A stretch of 64,000 bases of DNA from assembly GCF_011064615.1 (NCBI RefSeq), contig NZ_JAALJH010000006.1, positions 124,001 through 188,000 of the forward strand. Reading direction: 5' to 3'. Below are positions 35,903-42,408 of the stretch, piece by piece. The position numbers and the translations under genes are program-made. The notes under the pieces were generated by a model. It made no database searches and had not been told where the DNA came from. It saw nothing but the letters and a program-made list of their open reading frames with translations. How positions within the stretch are numbered: position 1 is the first letter of the stretch; each line of letters begins with the position of its first letter. The stretch comes from Aquisphaera insulae (GTDB lineage Bacteria; Planctomycetota; Planctomycetia; Isosphaerales; Isosphaeraceae).

Positions 35903-35988
35903 CGGAAGAGCAAGCCGATTGGCGACGGCACCCGGCCCGAACCCGGACGAGCGATGAGCCTTGGGGGTTCGACTCCCTCCTCTTCCGC
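35903..35988 (+). tRNA. Class II tRNA-like gene, 8-bp acceptor, probable anticodon CGA
   Basis: CGGAAGAG (35903-35910) pairs perfectly with CTCTTCCG (35980-35987), an 8-bp acceptor stem; T arm GGGGG/CCCTC is normal. The anticodon stem is 4 bp plus a mismatch with loop CCCGAAC, reading CGA at 35938-35940 (Ser) but with C instead of U at position 33. Long variable region ~15 bases. Discriminator C is unusual. Eight-bp acceptors are otherwise typical of tRNA-Sec and some non-canonical tRNAs. Start assumed at 35903. Confidence 0.6.
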
Positions 35989-36006
35989 TGACAGGCATTC
36001 CGAAAT

Positions 36007-36077
36007 TCGGGAATCGGCTAACGGCAGGCCTCCTGGCCTTGAACCAGGCGGTGGAGGTTCGAATCCTCCTTCCCGAT
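36007..36077 (+). tRNA. tRNA-Gln(TTG) with C33
   Basis: Anticodon TTG at 36039-36041; acceptor TCGGGAA/TTCCCGA perfect, anticodon stem CCTGG/CCAGG perfect, T arm GGAGG/CCTCC perfect, D stem GGC/GCC. The loop CCTTGAA has C rather than the near-universal U at position 33. Confidence 0.75.
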
Positions 36078-36117
36078 TGGCGGGCAAGTCCCGGTCGCGG
36101 GGACCCCGCCCGACGAA

Positions 36118-36192
36118 TCCGGGGCAGTTGCGGTTGGTCGTGACGCCACGCTCTGAACGTGGAGGTCGCTGGTTCGATTCCAGCCCCCGGAA
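36118..36192 (+). tRNA. tRNA-Gln(CTG)
   Basis: Anticodon CTG at 36153-36155 in loop CTCTGAA. Acceptor TCCGGGG/CCCCGGA, anticodon stem CCACG/CGTGG and T arm GCTGG/CCAGC all perfect. Confidence 0.88.
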
Positions 36193-36217
36193 CTTGTGAG
36201 CCCCTTGTGATCGTTGA

Positions 36218-36303
36218 GGAAGCCATCCGGCCGGATGAGGAACCTGTCTGGAAGGCAGGCGGCGGCCCCGGGCCGCTTGTGGGTTCGAGTCCCACGGCTT
36301 CCG
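36218..36303 (+). tRNA. tRNA-Ser(GGA)
   Basis: Anticodon GGA at 36250-36252. Acceptor GGAAGCC/GGCTTCC perfect; strong GC variable-arm hairpin (36260-36277); T arm GTGGG/CCCAC; discriminator G. A regular class II tRNA-Ser. Confidence 0.9.
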
Positions 36304-36346
36304 CCTTGGCGGTCCGCGACCCGGTCGGGACCGCATGACGTGACAT

Positions 36347-36419
36347 GCCCTCGTGGAGCAGCGGCGAGCTCGCCACCCTGTCAAGGTGGAGGCCACGGGT
36401 TCGAATCCCGTCGGGGGCG
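36347..36419 (+). tRNA. tRNA-Asp(GTC)
   Basis: Anticodon GTC at 36380-36382 in loop CTGTCAA. Acceptor GCCCTCG/CGGGGGC with one wobble, D stem GAGC/GCTC, T arm ACGGG/CCCGT. Discriminator G, the Asp identity base. Confidence 0.9.
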
Positions 36420-36451
36420 CTGATCTTGGAACAGGGCAGGTCCCTGACGTC

Positions 36452-36531
36452 GCGTCGGCTGGGCACTGGCGAGCCCAGGTGGCTGTAACCCACCCGCTTC
36501 GGCTGTGCAGGTTCAACTCCTGCTCGACGCA
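36452..36531 (+). tRNA. tRNA-Tyr(GTA)
   Basis: Anticodon GTA at 36485-36487 in loop CTGTAAC. Acceptor GCGTCGG/TCGACGC with a terminal wobble, D stem GGGC/GCCC, variable region ~13 bases as expected for bacterial class II tRNA-Tyr, T arm GCAGG/CCTGC. Discriminator A. Confidence 0.88.
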
Positions 36532-36569
36532 CTCGATCCGCGGGAGACAACCCCGCGATCGAGATCCAC

Positions 36570-36641
36570 GGCCCGGTCGTCTATCGGCCAGGACACCACC
36601 CTCTCAAGGTGGAGAGGCGGGTTCGACTCCCGCTCGGGCTG
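36570..36641 (+). tRNA. tRNA-Glu(CTC)
   Basis: Anticodon CTC at 36603-36605. Acceptor GGCCCGG/TCGGGCT with wobbles at both ends; D-arm CGTCTATCGGCCAGGAC typical of Glu; T arm GCGGG/CCCGC. Discriminator G. Confidence 0.85.
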
Positions 36642-36679
36642 CTCGGCGGTTCCCGTCTTCATCGAGATCCAGGATTCAG

Positions 36680-36748
36680 CCCAGGCGTGGCGGGTGCCCG
36701 GCCGGCTCTCATAAGGCCGGCCTCCCGGATCGAGACCGGGGCCTGGGA
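36680..36748 (+). tRNA. tRNA with CAT anticodon, reduced D-loop
   Basis: Anticodon CAT at 36710-36712. Acceptor CCCAGGC/GCCTGGG and T stem CCCGG/CCGGG perfect, but the D-arm is GGC-GGGT-GCC with a 4-base loop and the T loop is ATCGAGA, losing T54. Not an initiator (no 1-72 mismatch). Could be elongator Met or Ile(CAT); possibly non-functional. Confidence 0.65.
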
Positions 36749-36758
36749 TTTTCTCCTC

Positions 36759-36832
36759 CGCACGGTACGCAAACTGGCAGAGCGGCCAGGTCGAGAGCCT
36801 GGTGCCTGTGGGTTCGACTCCCACCCGTGCGA
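36759..36832 (+). tRNA. Short-variable-arm tRNA with Leu anticodon (GAG), C33
   Basis: Anticodon GAG at 36793-36795, stem CCAGG/CCTGG, acceptor CGCACGG/CCGTGCG and T arm GTGGG/CCCAC all perfect. The variable loop is only TGCCT (5 bases), i.e. class I, whereas bacterial tRNA-Leu is class II. Position 33 is C (loop TCGAGAG). Identity as Leu is doubtful. Confidence 0.72.
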
Positions 36833-36857
36833 TCGATCGTTGGCGTGGTATTCGGTG

Positions 36858-36929
36858 CGTCCCGTGGTCCAGCGGCCACGACGCCTCTCTTACAAAGAGG
36901 AAATGGGGGTTCGACTCCCTCCGGGACGA
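36858..36929 (+). tRNA. tRNA-Val(TAC)
   Basis: Anticodon TAC at 36891-36893 in loop CTTACAA. Acceptor CGTCCCG/CGGGACG perfect, anticodon stem CCTCT/AGAGG perfect, T arm GGGGG/CCCTC. Discriminator A. Confidence 0.88.
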
Positions 36930-36953
36930 TCGCGGCGCCCGCGTCGCGTCGAA

Positions 36954-37024
36954 GGGCGGCTGGTCCAATGGGAAGACTCCTGGCCTGCACCCAGGGAATC
37001 GGGGTTCGAGTCCCCGGCTGTCCA
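36954..37024 (+). tRNA. tRNA-Ala(TGC) with C33
   Basis: Anticodon TGC at 36986-36988. Acceptor GGGCGGC/GCTGTCC contains the G3-U70 pair that marks tRNA-Ala. T arm CGGGG/CCCCG perfect. Loop CCTGCAC has C at position 33. Anticodon stem CCTGG/CCAGG is identical to that of tRNA-Gln(TTG). Confidence 0.78.
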
Positions 37025-37048
37025 CTCGCAACGATCCCGCACAGCAAC

Positions 37049-37135
37049 GGAAGGTAGCCGGATACGGCTTGCCGGGCCTCATTGCTAATGAGGTTGCCCC
37101 TCGCGGGCATGAGGGTTCGAATCCCTCGCCTTCCG
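37049..37135 (+). tRNA. tRNA-Ser(GCT)
   Basis: Anticodon GCT at 37084-37086 in loop TTGCTAA. Acceptor GGAAGGT/GCCTTCC with one wobble; variable arm GCCC-CTCGC-GGGC; T arm GAGGG/CCCTC; discriminator G. A regular class II tRNA-Ser. Confidence 0.9.
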
Positions 37136-37152
37136 CTCGTCCCTTACGAACC

Positions 37153-37225
37153 GCCCCCGGAGTGTGACGGATCCGCACGCGACCCTCCGAAGGTCGCAGA
37201 CCAGGTTCGACTCCTGGCGGGGGCA
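37153..37225 (+). tRNA. tRNA-Arg(CCG)
   Basis: Anticodon CCG at 37187-37189 in loop CTCCGAA. Acceptor GCCCCCG/CGGGGGC, anticodon stem CGACC/GGTCG and T arm CCAGG/CCTGG perfect. Last tRNA of the array. Confidence 0.9.
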
Positions 37226-37350
37226 TGGCATGGAACGCCCCGGGAGCTCGGGTCCCGGCGCGTGCCGGCCGCCGGCCGTCTCCTCCGATGCACCGTCGCC
37301 CCGACCGTCCCGGCGATCCGCCGTCGCACGCCGCCCCGTTCGTCTGCTAT

Positions 37351-37380
37351 CCTCGGATCGGCATCAGTTTCGATCCGAGG
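37351..37380. promoter_or_regulatory. Perfect 10-bp inverted repeat upstream of lepB
   Basis: CCTCGGATCG (37351-37360) and CGATCCGAGG (37371-37380) flank a 10-base spacer, 24 bases before the signal peptidase ATG. It could be an operator or a leader hairpin; no known regulator site is matched. Confidence 0.5.
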
Positions 37381-37404
37381 CCGCATCGATCCGGCGGGGA
37401 CGCC

Positions 37405-39189
37405 ATGAGCAGACCACGGCAGAAGACGATCAGGAACGGACCAGCACCCGCGCTCGATCGCCAGGGGACGACCGCGCCGTCGCCCGATCCCGCGGCCGCC
37501 GCGAGGAAGCGCCGGGAACGCCGCGAGTCGGTCGAGTCCGTGGTGGTGGTCGTCGTCGCCTTCCTGCTCTGGAGCTTCGAGGCGGAAGGCTTCGTGATCC
37601 CGACCGGCTCGATGGCCCAGACCCTCATGGGTCGGCACAAGGACGTGACCTGCCCGGAGTGCGGCCACGCCTACACGGTGAACGCCGACAGCGAGGTGGA
37701 TTCGAGCGGCTCGGGGGGGAGCACCGGCCTTCAGGTCGCCTGGGGCACCTGCGACAACTGCCGGTTCACGACCCGCGTGGACGCCCTGCCCAGCCTGGGA
37801 GGCGACCGCATCTACACGATGAAGAAGGGCCTCCACCTCCCCCTCGTCCCGGCGCTCGGCGAGGTGGGCCCGCGACGATGGGAGGTCACCGTCTTCAAGG
37901 TGCCCGAGGAGCCGGAGGTCCGCTACATCAAGCGGATGGCGGGCCTGCCGAACGAGGTGCTCCGGATCCATCGCGGCGACCTCCTCAGGCAGCCCATCGA
38001 TGAGTCCGAGCCGTTCCAGCGGCTGAGGCGCCCGTTCCCGCACCAGCAGGCCATGCAGGTGCTCGTCTACGACGACGGGCACCGGGCCCGATCGCTCCGC
38101 GACGACCCTCGCTGGGACCGCTGGGCCGGGACCTCCGACGGCTGGTCCGAGCCCTCGGCGGGTCGCTTCGCCGTCGACGCTCCGGGCGATACCTGGACCG
38201 AACTCCGCTACCGAAATCTCGTGCCCGAACCGCGCCACTGGGAGGCGATCGTCCAGGGCCGCACCCCCGACGCCCCCCGGGCGAGCCTGATCACGGATTT
38301 CAATTCCTACAATACGGCCATGCCCCTGAACCCCCACCCGGGGAGTGAGCAGGTGACCCGCGCCTGGTGCCAGCCCCACTGGGTGGGGGACCTGACGCTC
38401 TCGGGACGCGTCCGGGTCGCCCGCCAGTCCGGGACGCTCCGGCTGTCGCTCATCAAGGGGGGCCGCGCGCATCACGCCGATATCGACCTGGCGACCGGCC
38501 GGGCGACCCTGCTGCGCGACGATGAGGTCCTGGGCGACCCGGCCCCCACGCCCTTCTCCGCGCCCGGCGAGCACACGTTCGCCCTGGCCAACGTCGACGA
38601 CCGGCTGACCCTCGAGGTCGATGGCAAGCTTCCCTTCGGCGACGGCCTGACCTACGACTCGTCCGACTCGTCGGGGCTGGCCAGGCCGTCGCCGGAGGAC
38701 CTCGAGCCGGCCCGGATCGGGTCGCGGGGCGCCAGCCTCGAGGTGACCGGGCTGGTCCTCCGCCGCGACACCTACTACCTGCTCTCGCCCCGCCGCCCGG
38801 ACCTCCCCGGCCTCGAGCCCGGGTCGGTCCAGAACCCGGAAGGCCTGTTCGACCTGCTGGCCGATCCCAATGCCTACGCTCGGCTGGGCCAGCCCGGCTG
38901 GCATGACTACCGGATCGGGGCCGGCCGCTACATGATGCTCGGCGACAATAGTCCCTGGAGCTCCGACTCCCGGGAATGGGGCCGCAAGGACCAGATGGAC
39001 CCCGACTTCCCCGGACGGGGCTGGGACGATTCGGGCCGCGAGAGCTGGGAGGTCCCCGAATCCCTCATCATCGGCAAGGCCTTCTGGGTCTACTGGCCCC
39101 ACCTTCAGCCCGTCTGGCCCGCCTGGCGATTCGGCGAATATCGCTTCCCGGTCCGCCCCAACTTCGAGGAGATCCGCTGGATTCGATGA
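37405..39189 (+). CDS. lepB: Signal peptidase I with zinc ribbon and large insertion
   Basis: 594 residues, about twice the usual size. Cleaves signal peptides on the outer face of the cytoplasmic membrane. ATG at 37405 has GGGGA upstream. One membrane segment (~42-60, VVVVVVAFLLWSF) precedes the catalytic Ser69 in IPTGSMAQTL and the general-base Lys176 in YIKRMAGLPNE; the late GDN box is LGDNSPWSSDSREWG (~512-526). Between Ser and Lys is a zinc-ribbon-like pair CPECGHAY / CDNCRF. Between Lys and the GDN box sits a ~300-residue insert whose middle (VGDLTLSGRVRVARQSG... LEVDGKLPFGDG) resembles a concanavalin-like beta sandwich. Follows the tRNA array by 179 bases. Confidence 0.92.
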   Translation: MSRPRQKTIRNGPAPALDRQGTTAPSPDPAAAARKRRERRESVESVVVVVVAFLLWSFEAEGFVIPTGSMAQTLMGRHKDVTCPECGHAYTVNADSEVDSSGSGGSTGLQVAWGTCDNCRFTTRVDALPSLGGDRIYTMKKGLHLPLVPALGEVGPRRWEVTVFKVPEEPEVRYIKRMAGLPNEVLRIHRGDLLRQPIDESEPFQRLRRPFPHQQAMQVLVYDDGHRARSLRDDPRWDRWAGTSDGWSEPSAGRFAVDAPGDTWTELRYRNLVPEPRHWEAIVQGRTPDAPRASLITDFNSYNTAMPLNPHPGSEQVTRAWCQPHWVGDLTLSGRVRVARQSGTLRLSLIKGGRAHHADIDLATGRATLLRDDEVLGDPAPTPFSAPGEHTFALANVDDRLTLEVDGKLPFGDGLTYDSSDSSGLARPSPEDLEPARIGSRGASLEVTGLVLRRDTYYLLSPRRPDLPGLEPGSVQNPEGLFDLLADPNAYARLGQPGWHDYRIGAGRYMMLGDNSPWSSDSREWGRKDQMDPDFPGRGWDDSGRESWEVPESLIIGKAFWVYWPHLQPVWPAWRFGEYRFPVRPNFEEIRWIR

Positions 39190-39280
39190 GGTCGGGCAGG
39201 CCCCACCTGGTCGCGAATTCCTCCTCGGTTAGGCAGGATCCCTCCCGCGAGGTTTGCTGATTGCATAGGAAGCCCGACGA

Positions 39281-39787
39281 GTGCCCAAGCTCCTCAAGGA
39301 TCGCTGGCGGCCGGAGTGCATTCGCGAGTTTCGTGCGGCCGCGAACGAGCGCTACCAGGACGGCCTGGCCCTGGCCATTCAGGGGAGGCGAACGGGCGCG
39401 ATTTACCTGTGGGGATACAGTGCGGAGATGGCCCTCAAGGCCGCATATTTCACGCTCTTCCATTCGGAGACGGCGACCCTCGACTGGAAGTCTCACATCT
39501 TGCCGGCGATCCAGCATGCGAAGCTCGTACGGCAGATCGCGTGGCCGGTGGCCGGTCAGGGGCATAATGTACGGGCCTGGGCAGAGCTCCTCGTCGCCGA
39601 GAGGGCCTCGATATCCGGACGCGCCTACGAACCGAGGACAGCTCGCCAGGTTCAAGTCTGCGGACAACGAATCGGGCAACTCTGGAGCGAGTCACTTCGC
39701 TATCATGGAAACCTGGCCTACAGTCACGAAGTCACAAGAGTCCGCCTGGCGGCGGAATGGCTGTTGATCAACCTCGTGAATCTCTGA
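39281..39787 (+). CDS. HEPN-like helical protein
   Basis: 168 residues from GTG at 39281 (AGGA ~10 bases upstream). The segment RTGAIYLWGYSAEMALKAAYF resembles the N-terminal helix pair of HEPN-domain proteins, which are often RNases or partners of nucleotidyltransferases in toxin-antitoxin modules. Histidines occur in KSHILPAIQHA and RYHGNLAYSHE, but a canonical R-x4-6-H motif is not certain. Overall lower GC than its neighbours. Eleven bases before the next gene, so a two-gene unit. Function inferred from resemblance only. Confidence 0.68.
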   Translation: MPKLLKDRWRPECIREFRAAANERYQDGLALAIQGRRTGAIYLWGYSAEMALKAAYFTLFHSETATLDWKSHILPAIQHAKLVRQIAWPVAGQGHNVRAWAELLVAERASISGRAYEPRTARQVQVCGQRIGQLWSESLRYHGNLAYSHEVTRVRLAAEWLLINLVNL

Positions 39788-39798
39788 AGGACGACCAC

Positions 39799-40365
39799 AT
39801 GCCCCGAATTCGACTCGAGGCAACGCCAAGGATCAGTGCCGCCAATCGGGGCTTGGTGGCCAGGCTTTCCGATGAGCTGCGGATCGAGCGTAGTTTCGGA
39901 CAGCCGCGAATCTACGAGCAGACCTACTCGACCGGGAAGACCCGCGTCCTCGTCATCTGGGACGAATGGGCTGATCGCTCGCTGGAGGAGCGGTCCGCGA
40001 TTATTCTGGCAGCTTATGAGAGCGCAGAAGGGACGAGCTCCCGGGACAGGATCGCCCTTGCAAGCGGGCTCACGATGCCCGAAGCCACCACGGCCGGCAT
40101 GTTACCTTATCAGGTCATCGCTTCACGCCGTGCGACCGATCCGGTAACCGAAGCGGAAGTTCGGGCCATGCTCATCGAACAAGGAGCCTCGACGCTCGAC
40201 AGCGGGACGCTGAGGATTCGATTTGCGACCGTCAAGGAAGCCGAAGAGTGCATCGAGAGACTCGTCGAGAAATACCCTGCTAGCCGACCGATCTGGAGCA
40301 TCCTCCGCGAAGACTTCTCCACCGATTCCGAAACCTCTTCAGAGCTCAACGACTTGGTGCCCTGA
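39799..40365 (+). CDS. Unknown protein, partner of the HEPN-like gene
   Basis: 188 residues from ATG at 39799, with AAGGA 7 bases upstream. No family recognised. Mixed alpha/beta; includes KTRVLVIWDEWADRSLEER and a C-terminal acidic tail (STDSETSSELNDLVP). Because it directly follows a HEPN-like gene in an accessory region, it could be the cognate antitoxin or effector, but nothing in its own sequence proves that. Confidence 0.65.
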   Translation: MPRIRLEATPRISAANRGLVARLSDELRIERSFGQPRIYEQTYSTGKTRVLVIWDEWADRSLEERSAIILAAYESAEGTSSRDRIALASGLTMPEATTAGMLPYQVIASRRATDPVTEAEVRAMLIEQGASTLDSGTLRIRFATVKEAEECIERLVEKYPASRPIWSILREDFSTDSETSSELNDLVP

Positions 40366-40387
40366 CGACGGCTCGGTCCCGCTCGTC

Positions 40388-40415
40388 TTGACTCGTCCCA
40401 AGATCCGACTAGACT
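40388..40415 (+). promoter_or_regulatory. Predicted promoter of the sigma/anti-sigma pair
   Basis: TTGACT (40388-40393), 16-base spacer, TAGACT (40410-40415), about 100 bases before the sigma factor start. Confidence 0.45.
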
Positions 40416-40516
40416 TTCTCTTACGAAATTTGGACCGGTCGCCTCGGCGTCCCGGTTCGAGAGTCTTGCCCCTTTCCTGGCGACGCCCCGAACCATCGGC
40501 GTCGACGGTGCGTAAC

Positions 40517-41158
40517 ATGGTTAAGGCCATCGAGTCCGAATCGGCACACGACCTCGCGAGCATGGCGGACGAGGTCCTGATGAGCCGGTATCGGGACGAG
40601 GGCAAGGAATCCCTGTTCAACGAGCTGGTCCGCCGCTACGAGCGGGAGCTCTATCGCTACCTTGTCCGTTACATCGGCGACGCGAACCTGGCGGACGATG
40701 TCTTCCAGAACACGTTCCTCCAGATTCACCTGAAGCGCGGGCTCTTCGAGGACGGCCGGCCGTTCCGGCCCTGGCTCTACTCGATCGCCACGCACCAGGC
40801 CGTCGATGCGATGCGGAAGGTCGGCAGGCACCCGACCCTGAGCCTGGACCAGCAGGTCCACTCCAGCCCACAGGGTTCCGAATCCGGCTCCCTGCTCGAC
40901 CTGCTGGTGAACGAGGGGGTCGGCCCCCTGTCCGAGCTGGAAGAGCAGGAGCGCCAGCAATGGGTCCGAGACAGCATCCGGCGCCTGCCCGACGCACTCC
41001 GCCAGACCTTGATCCTCGCCTACCACCAGGACTTGAAATACCGCGAGATTGCGGACATCCTCAAGATCCCCGTCGGTACGGTGAAATCCAGGCTCCATGC
41101 CGCGATCTCCAAGCTCCAGGAAATGGCACGTACCGCCACTCGGGATGGGAATGATTGA
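40517..41158 (+). CDS. ECF-family RNA polymerase sigma factor
   Basis: 213 residues. Region 2: RYERELYRYLVRYIGDANLADDVFQNTFLQ (split, residues ~35-68), with RPWLYSIATHQAVDAMRK; region 4 helix-turn-helix: LPDALRQTLILAYHQDLKYREIADI and IPVGTVKSRLHAAISKLQ. An Asp/Ser-rich linker joins them. ATG at 40517 is used; GTG three codons upstream is equally possible, and neither has a strong ribosome site. Its stop lies among possible starts of the anti-sigma gene, implying coupled expression. Planctomycete ECF factors of this layout usually pair with a membrane anti-sigma factor, as here. Confidence 0.92.
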   Translation: MVKAIESESAHDLASMADEVLMSRYRDEGKESLFNELVRRYERELYRYLVRYIGDANLADDVFQNTFLQIHLKRGLFEDGRPFRPWLYSIATHQAVDAMRKVGRHPTLSLDQQVHSSPQGSESGSLLDLLVNEGVGPLSELEEQERQQWVRDSIRRLPDALRQTLILAYHQDLKYREIADILKIPVGTVKSRLHAAISKLQEMARTATRDGND

Positions 41159-41162
41159 CGCC

Positions 41163-42128
41163 ATGAACGCCGACGACCTGATCGATCACGTGCTGGGCCG
41201 GACGGAATCGGCCGATCGCGAGCGGATGGAGCGGGCCATCCGAGACGATTCCGAGCTGGCGTCGCGGGCCGAGCTCCTGTCGCGTCGGCTTCAGCTCCTG
41301 CTCGACGACGGCGAGGGGCCGGAGCCCCCCCCGGGGCTGCATCTCCGGACCATGACCCTGGTCGCCCGCGAGCGAGCCCGGCCCCGGGCCTTGCCCGACC
41401 TGATCCCGGCGCGGTCGCGGTTCCGCTGGGCCGACCTCGCCGTCGCCGCCAGCATCTTCCTGGCCGGCACGGTGACGCTGATCCCGGCGATCCAGCACTC
41501 GCGTGAGCGGATGAACATGGCCGGCTGCGTGTTCAACCTCGAGCAGCTCGGCAAGAGCTTCGCCCAGTACGCCTCGATCAAGCAGTCGTACCCGTATCCG
41601 CCGGGCCAGAAGACCGACGCGCCCGCCGGGACCTTCGCCACCTTCCTGCATGACGCCGGCGTCCTGACCGATCTCTCGGTCCTGGACTGCCCGCACAACG
41701 GCCGGCAGAAGGCGCCGCGGGAACTCCCCAGCTTCGAGCAGACCGAGGAGATCCAGCGGACCGACCCCGATCGCTACGCCAGGTTGTTCCCCTGGGACTA
41801 CGCCTACAACGTCGGCTACCGCCAGGGATCCGGCCGGCCCGGGCCCGTCGAATCCCGCCCCGCCATGGCGATCCCCGTGGTCGCCGACGCCCCGGCCCAT
41901 GAGGACTTCGCCCGCATCCTCCCCGGCAACAGCCCCAACCATGGCGGCCGAGGCCAGAATGTCCTCTACAGCGACGGCAGCGTCCGGCACCTGCCGACCC
42001 GCCGGGTCAGCCCGCACGATCAGGATCTCTTCCTCAACAACCGGAACGAGCTCCAGCCGGGCCTGGACGAGCAGGACAGCGCGATCCTCCCCAACTACAG
42101 CTCCTTCCGCGGGACGCCGGTCCGCTGA
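41163..42128 (+). CDS. Anti-sigma factor-like membrane protein with DUF1559-type C-terminal domain
   Basis: 321 residues from ATG 41163 (in-frame ATGs at 41145 and 41151 would overlap the sigma gene). N-terminal ~80 residues are cytoplasmic and helical (DLIDHVLGRTESADRERMER), as in planctomycete anti-sigma factors. One membrane segment (~95-115, AVAASIFLAGTVTLIPAI). The outer part looks like the pilin-derived DUF1559 domain: CVFNLEQLGKSFAQYASIKQ and the H-x9-DG-like NHGGRGQNVLYSDGSVRHLP. Likely senses an envelope signal and releases the adjacent ECF factor. Its 3' end is duplicated downstream at 43164-43252. Confidence 0.82.
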   Translation: MNADDLIDHVLGRTESADRERMERAIRDDSELASRAELLSRRLQLLLDDGEGPEPPPGLHLRTMTLVARERARPRALPDLIPARSRFRWADLAVAASIFLAGTVTLIPAIQHSRERMNMAGCVFNLEQLGKSFAQYASIKQSYPYPPGQKTDAPAGTFATFLHDAGVLTDLSVLDCPHNGRQKAPRELPSFEQTEEIQRTDPDRYARLFPWDYAYNVGYRQGSGRPGPVESRPAMAIPVVADAPAHEDFARILPGNSPNHGGRGQNVLYSDGSVRHLPTRRVSPHDQDLFLNNRNELQPGLDEQDSAILPNYSSFRGTPVR

Positions 42129-42157
42129 CCGGCCCCGCGGAGGCCCGCGGTCTCGAC

Positions 42158-42346
42158 TCAGGCCGTCACGAACCCGTGCTGCTTCCGATGCACGGGTCCA
42201 TACATCGCTCTGGGCTGACTTGAACAGCCCGAGGTCGCGATCGGCAGCGAGAAGACGTACCGCAGCGCGTCCTCGACCGGGACCTTCGCGTCCTACACGA
42301 TGCCGCCGGCCCCCCAGGCTCTTCATCCCGATGGCCGCAATCCCGC
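42158..42346 (-). pseudogene. Truncated, internally deleted copy of the aldo/keto reductase gene
   Basis: This stretch is nearly identical to two pieces of the intact aldo/keto reductase gene (43294-43363 and ~43501-43617), joined with loss of about 133 bases. It has the gene's stop region and C-terminal codons but no start or catalytic part, so it cannot make the enzyme. Confidence 0.85.
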
Positions 42347-42408
42347 AAAGACGCAGGGACGGCGTGGATTCTGGTAGAGTCGTGACAGTCTCTTATCGGA
42401 GCACTGTC

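Larger units (their letters stand above)
34203..37225 (+). other. Array of 22 tRNA genes, interrupted once
   Basis: All 22 tRNA genes are on the plus strand with spacers of about 10-60 bases, except a 0.85-kb gap holding a minus-strand DUF4272-like gene. None encodes its 3' CCA. Anticodons in order: GAA, TTC, CCA, TTT, GAT, CTT, GCC, CGG, [gap], GTT, CGA(?), TTG, CTG, GGA, GTC, GTA, CTC, CAT, GAG, TAC, TGC, GCT, CCG. No Cys, His or Thr anticodon occurs. Dense arrays with partly degenerate tRNAs are known from some mobile elements and phages; no integrase or transposase is seen in the flanks here. Confidence 0.9.

Noticed and set aside
34250-37226. Many 60-270 codon open frames on both strands across the tRNA array
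   Set aside because: Their translations repeat the T-arm sequence (GFDS..., RVRIP...-like strings) and arise from tRNA genes; none has a ribosome site or conserved motif.
34000-39800. Integrase, transposase or attachment site bounding the tRNA array as a mobile element
   Set aside because: No recombinase gene or duplicated tRNA end was found in the flanks, so mobility is not supported within this window.
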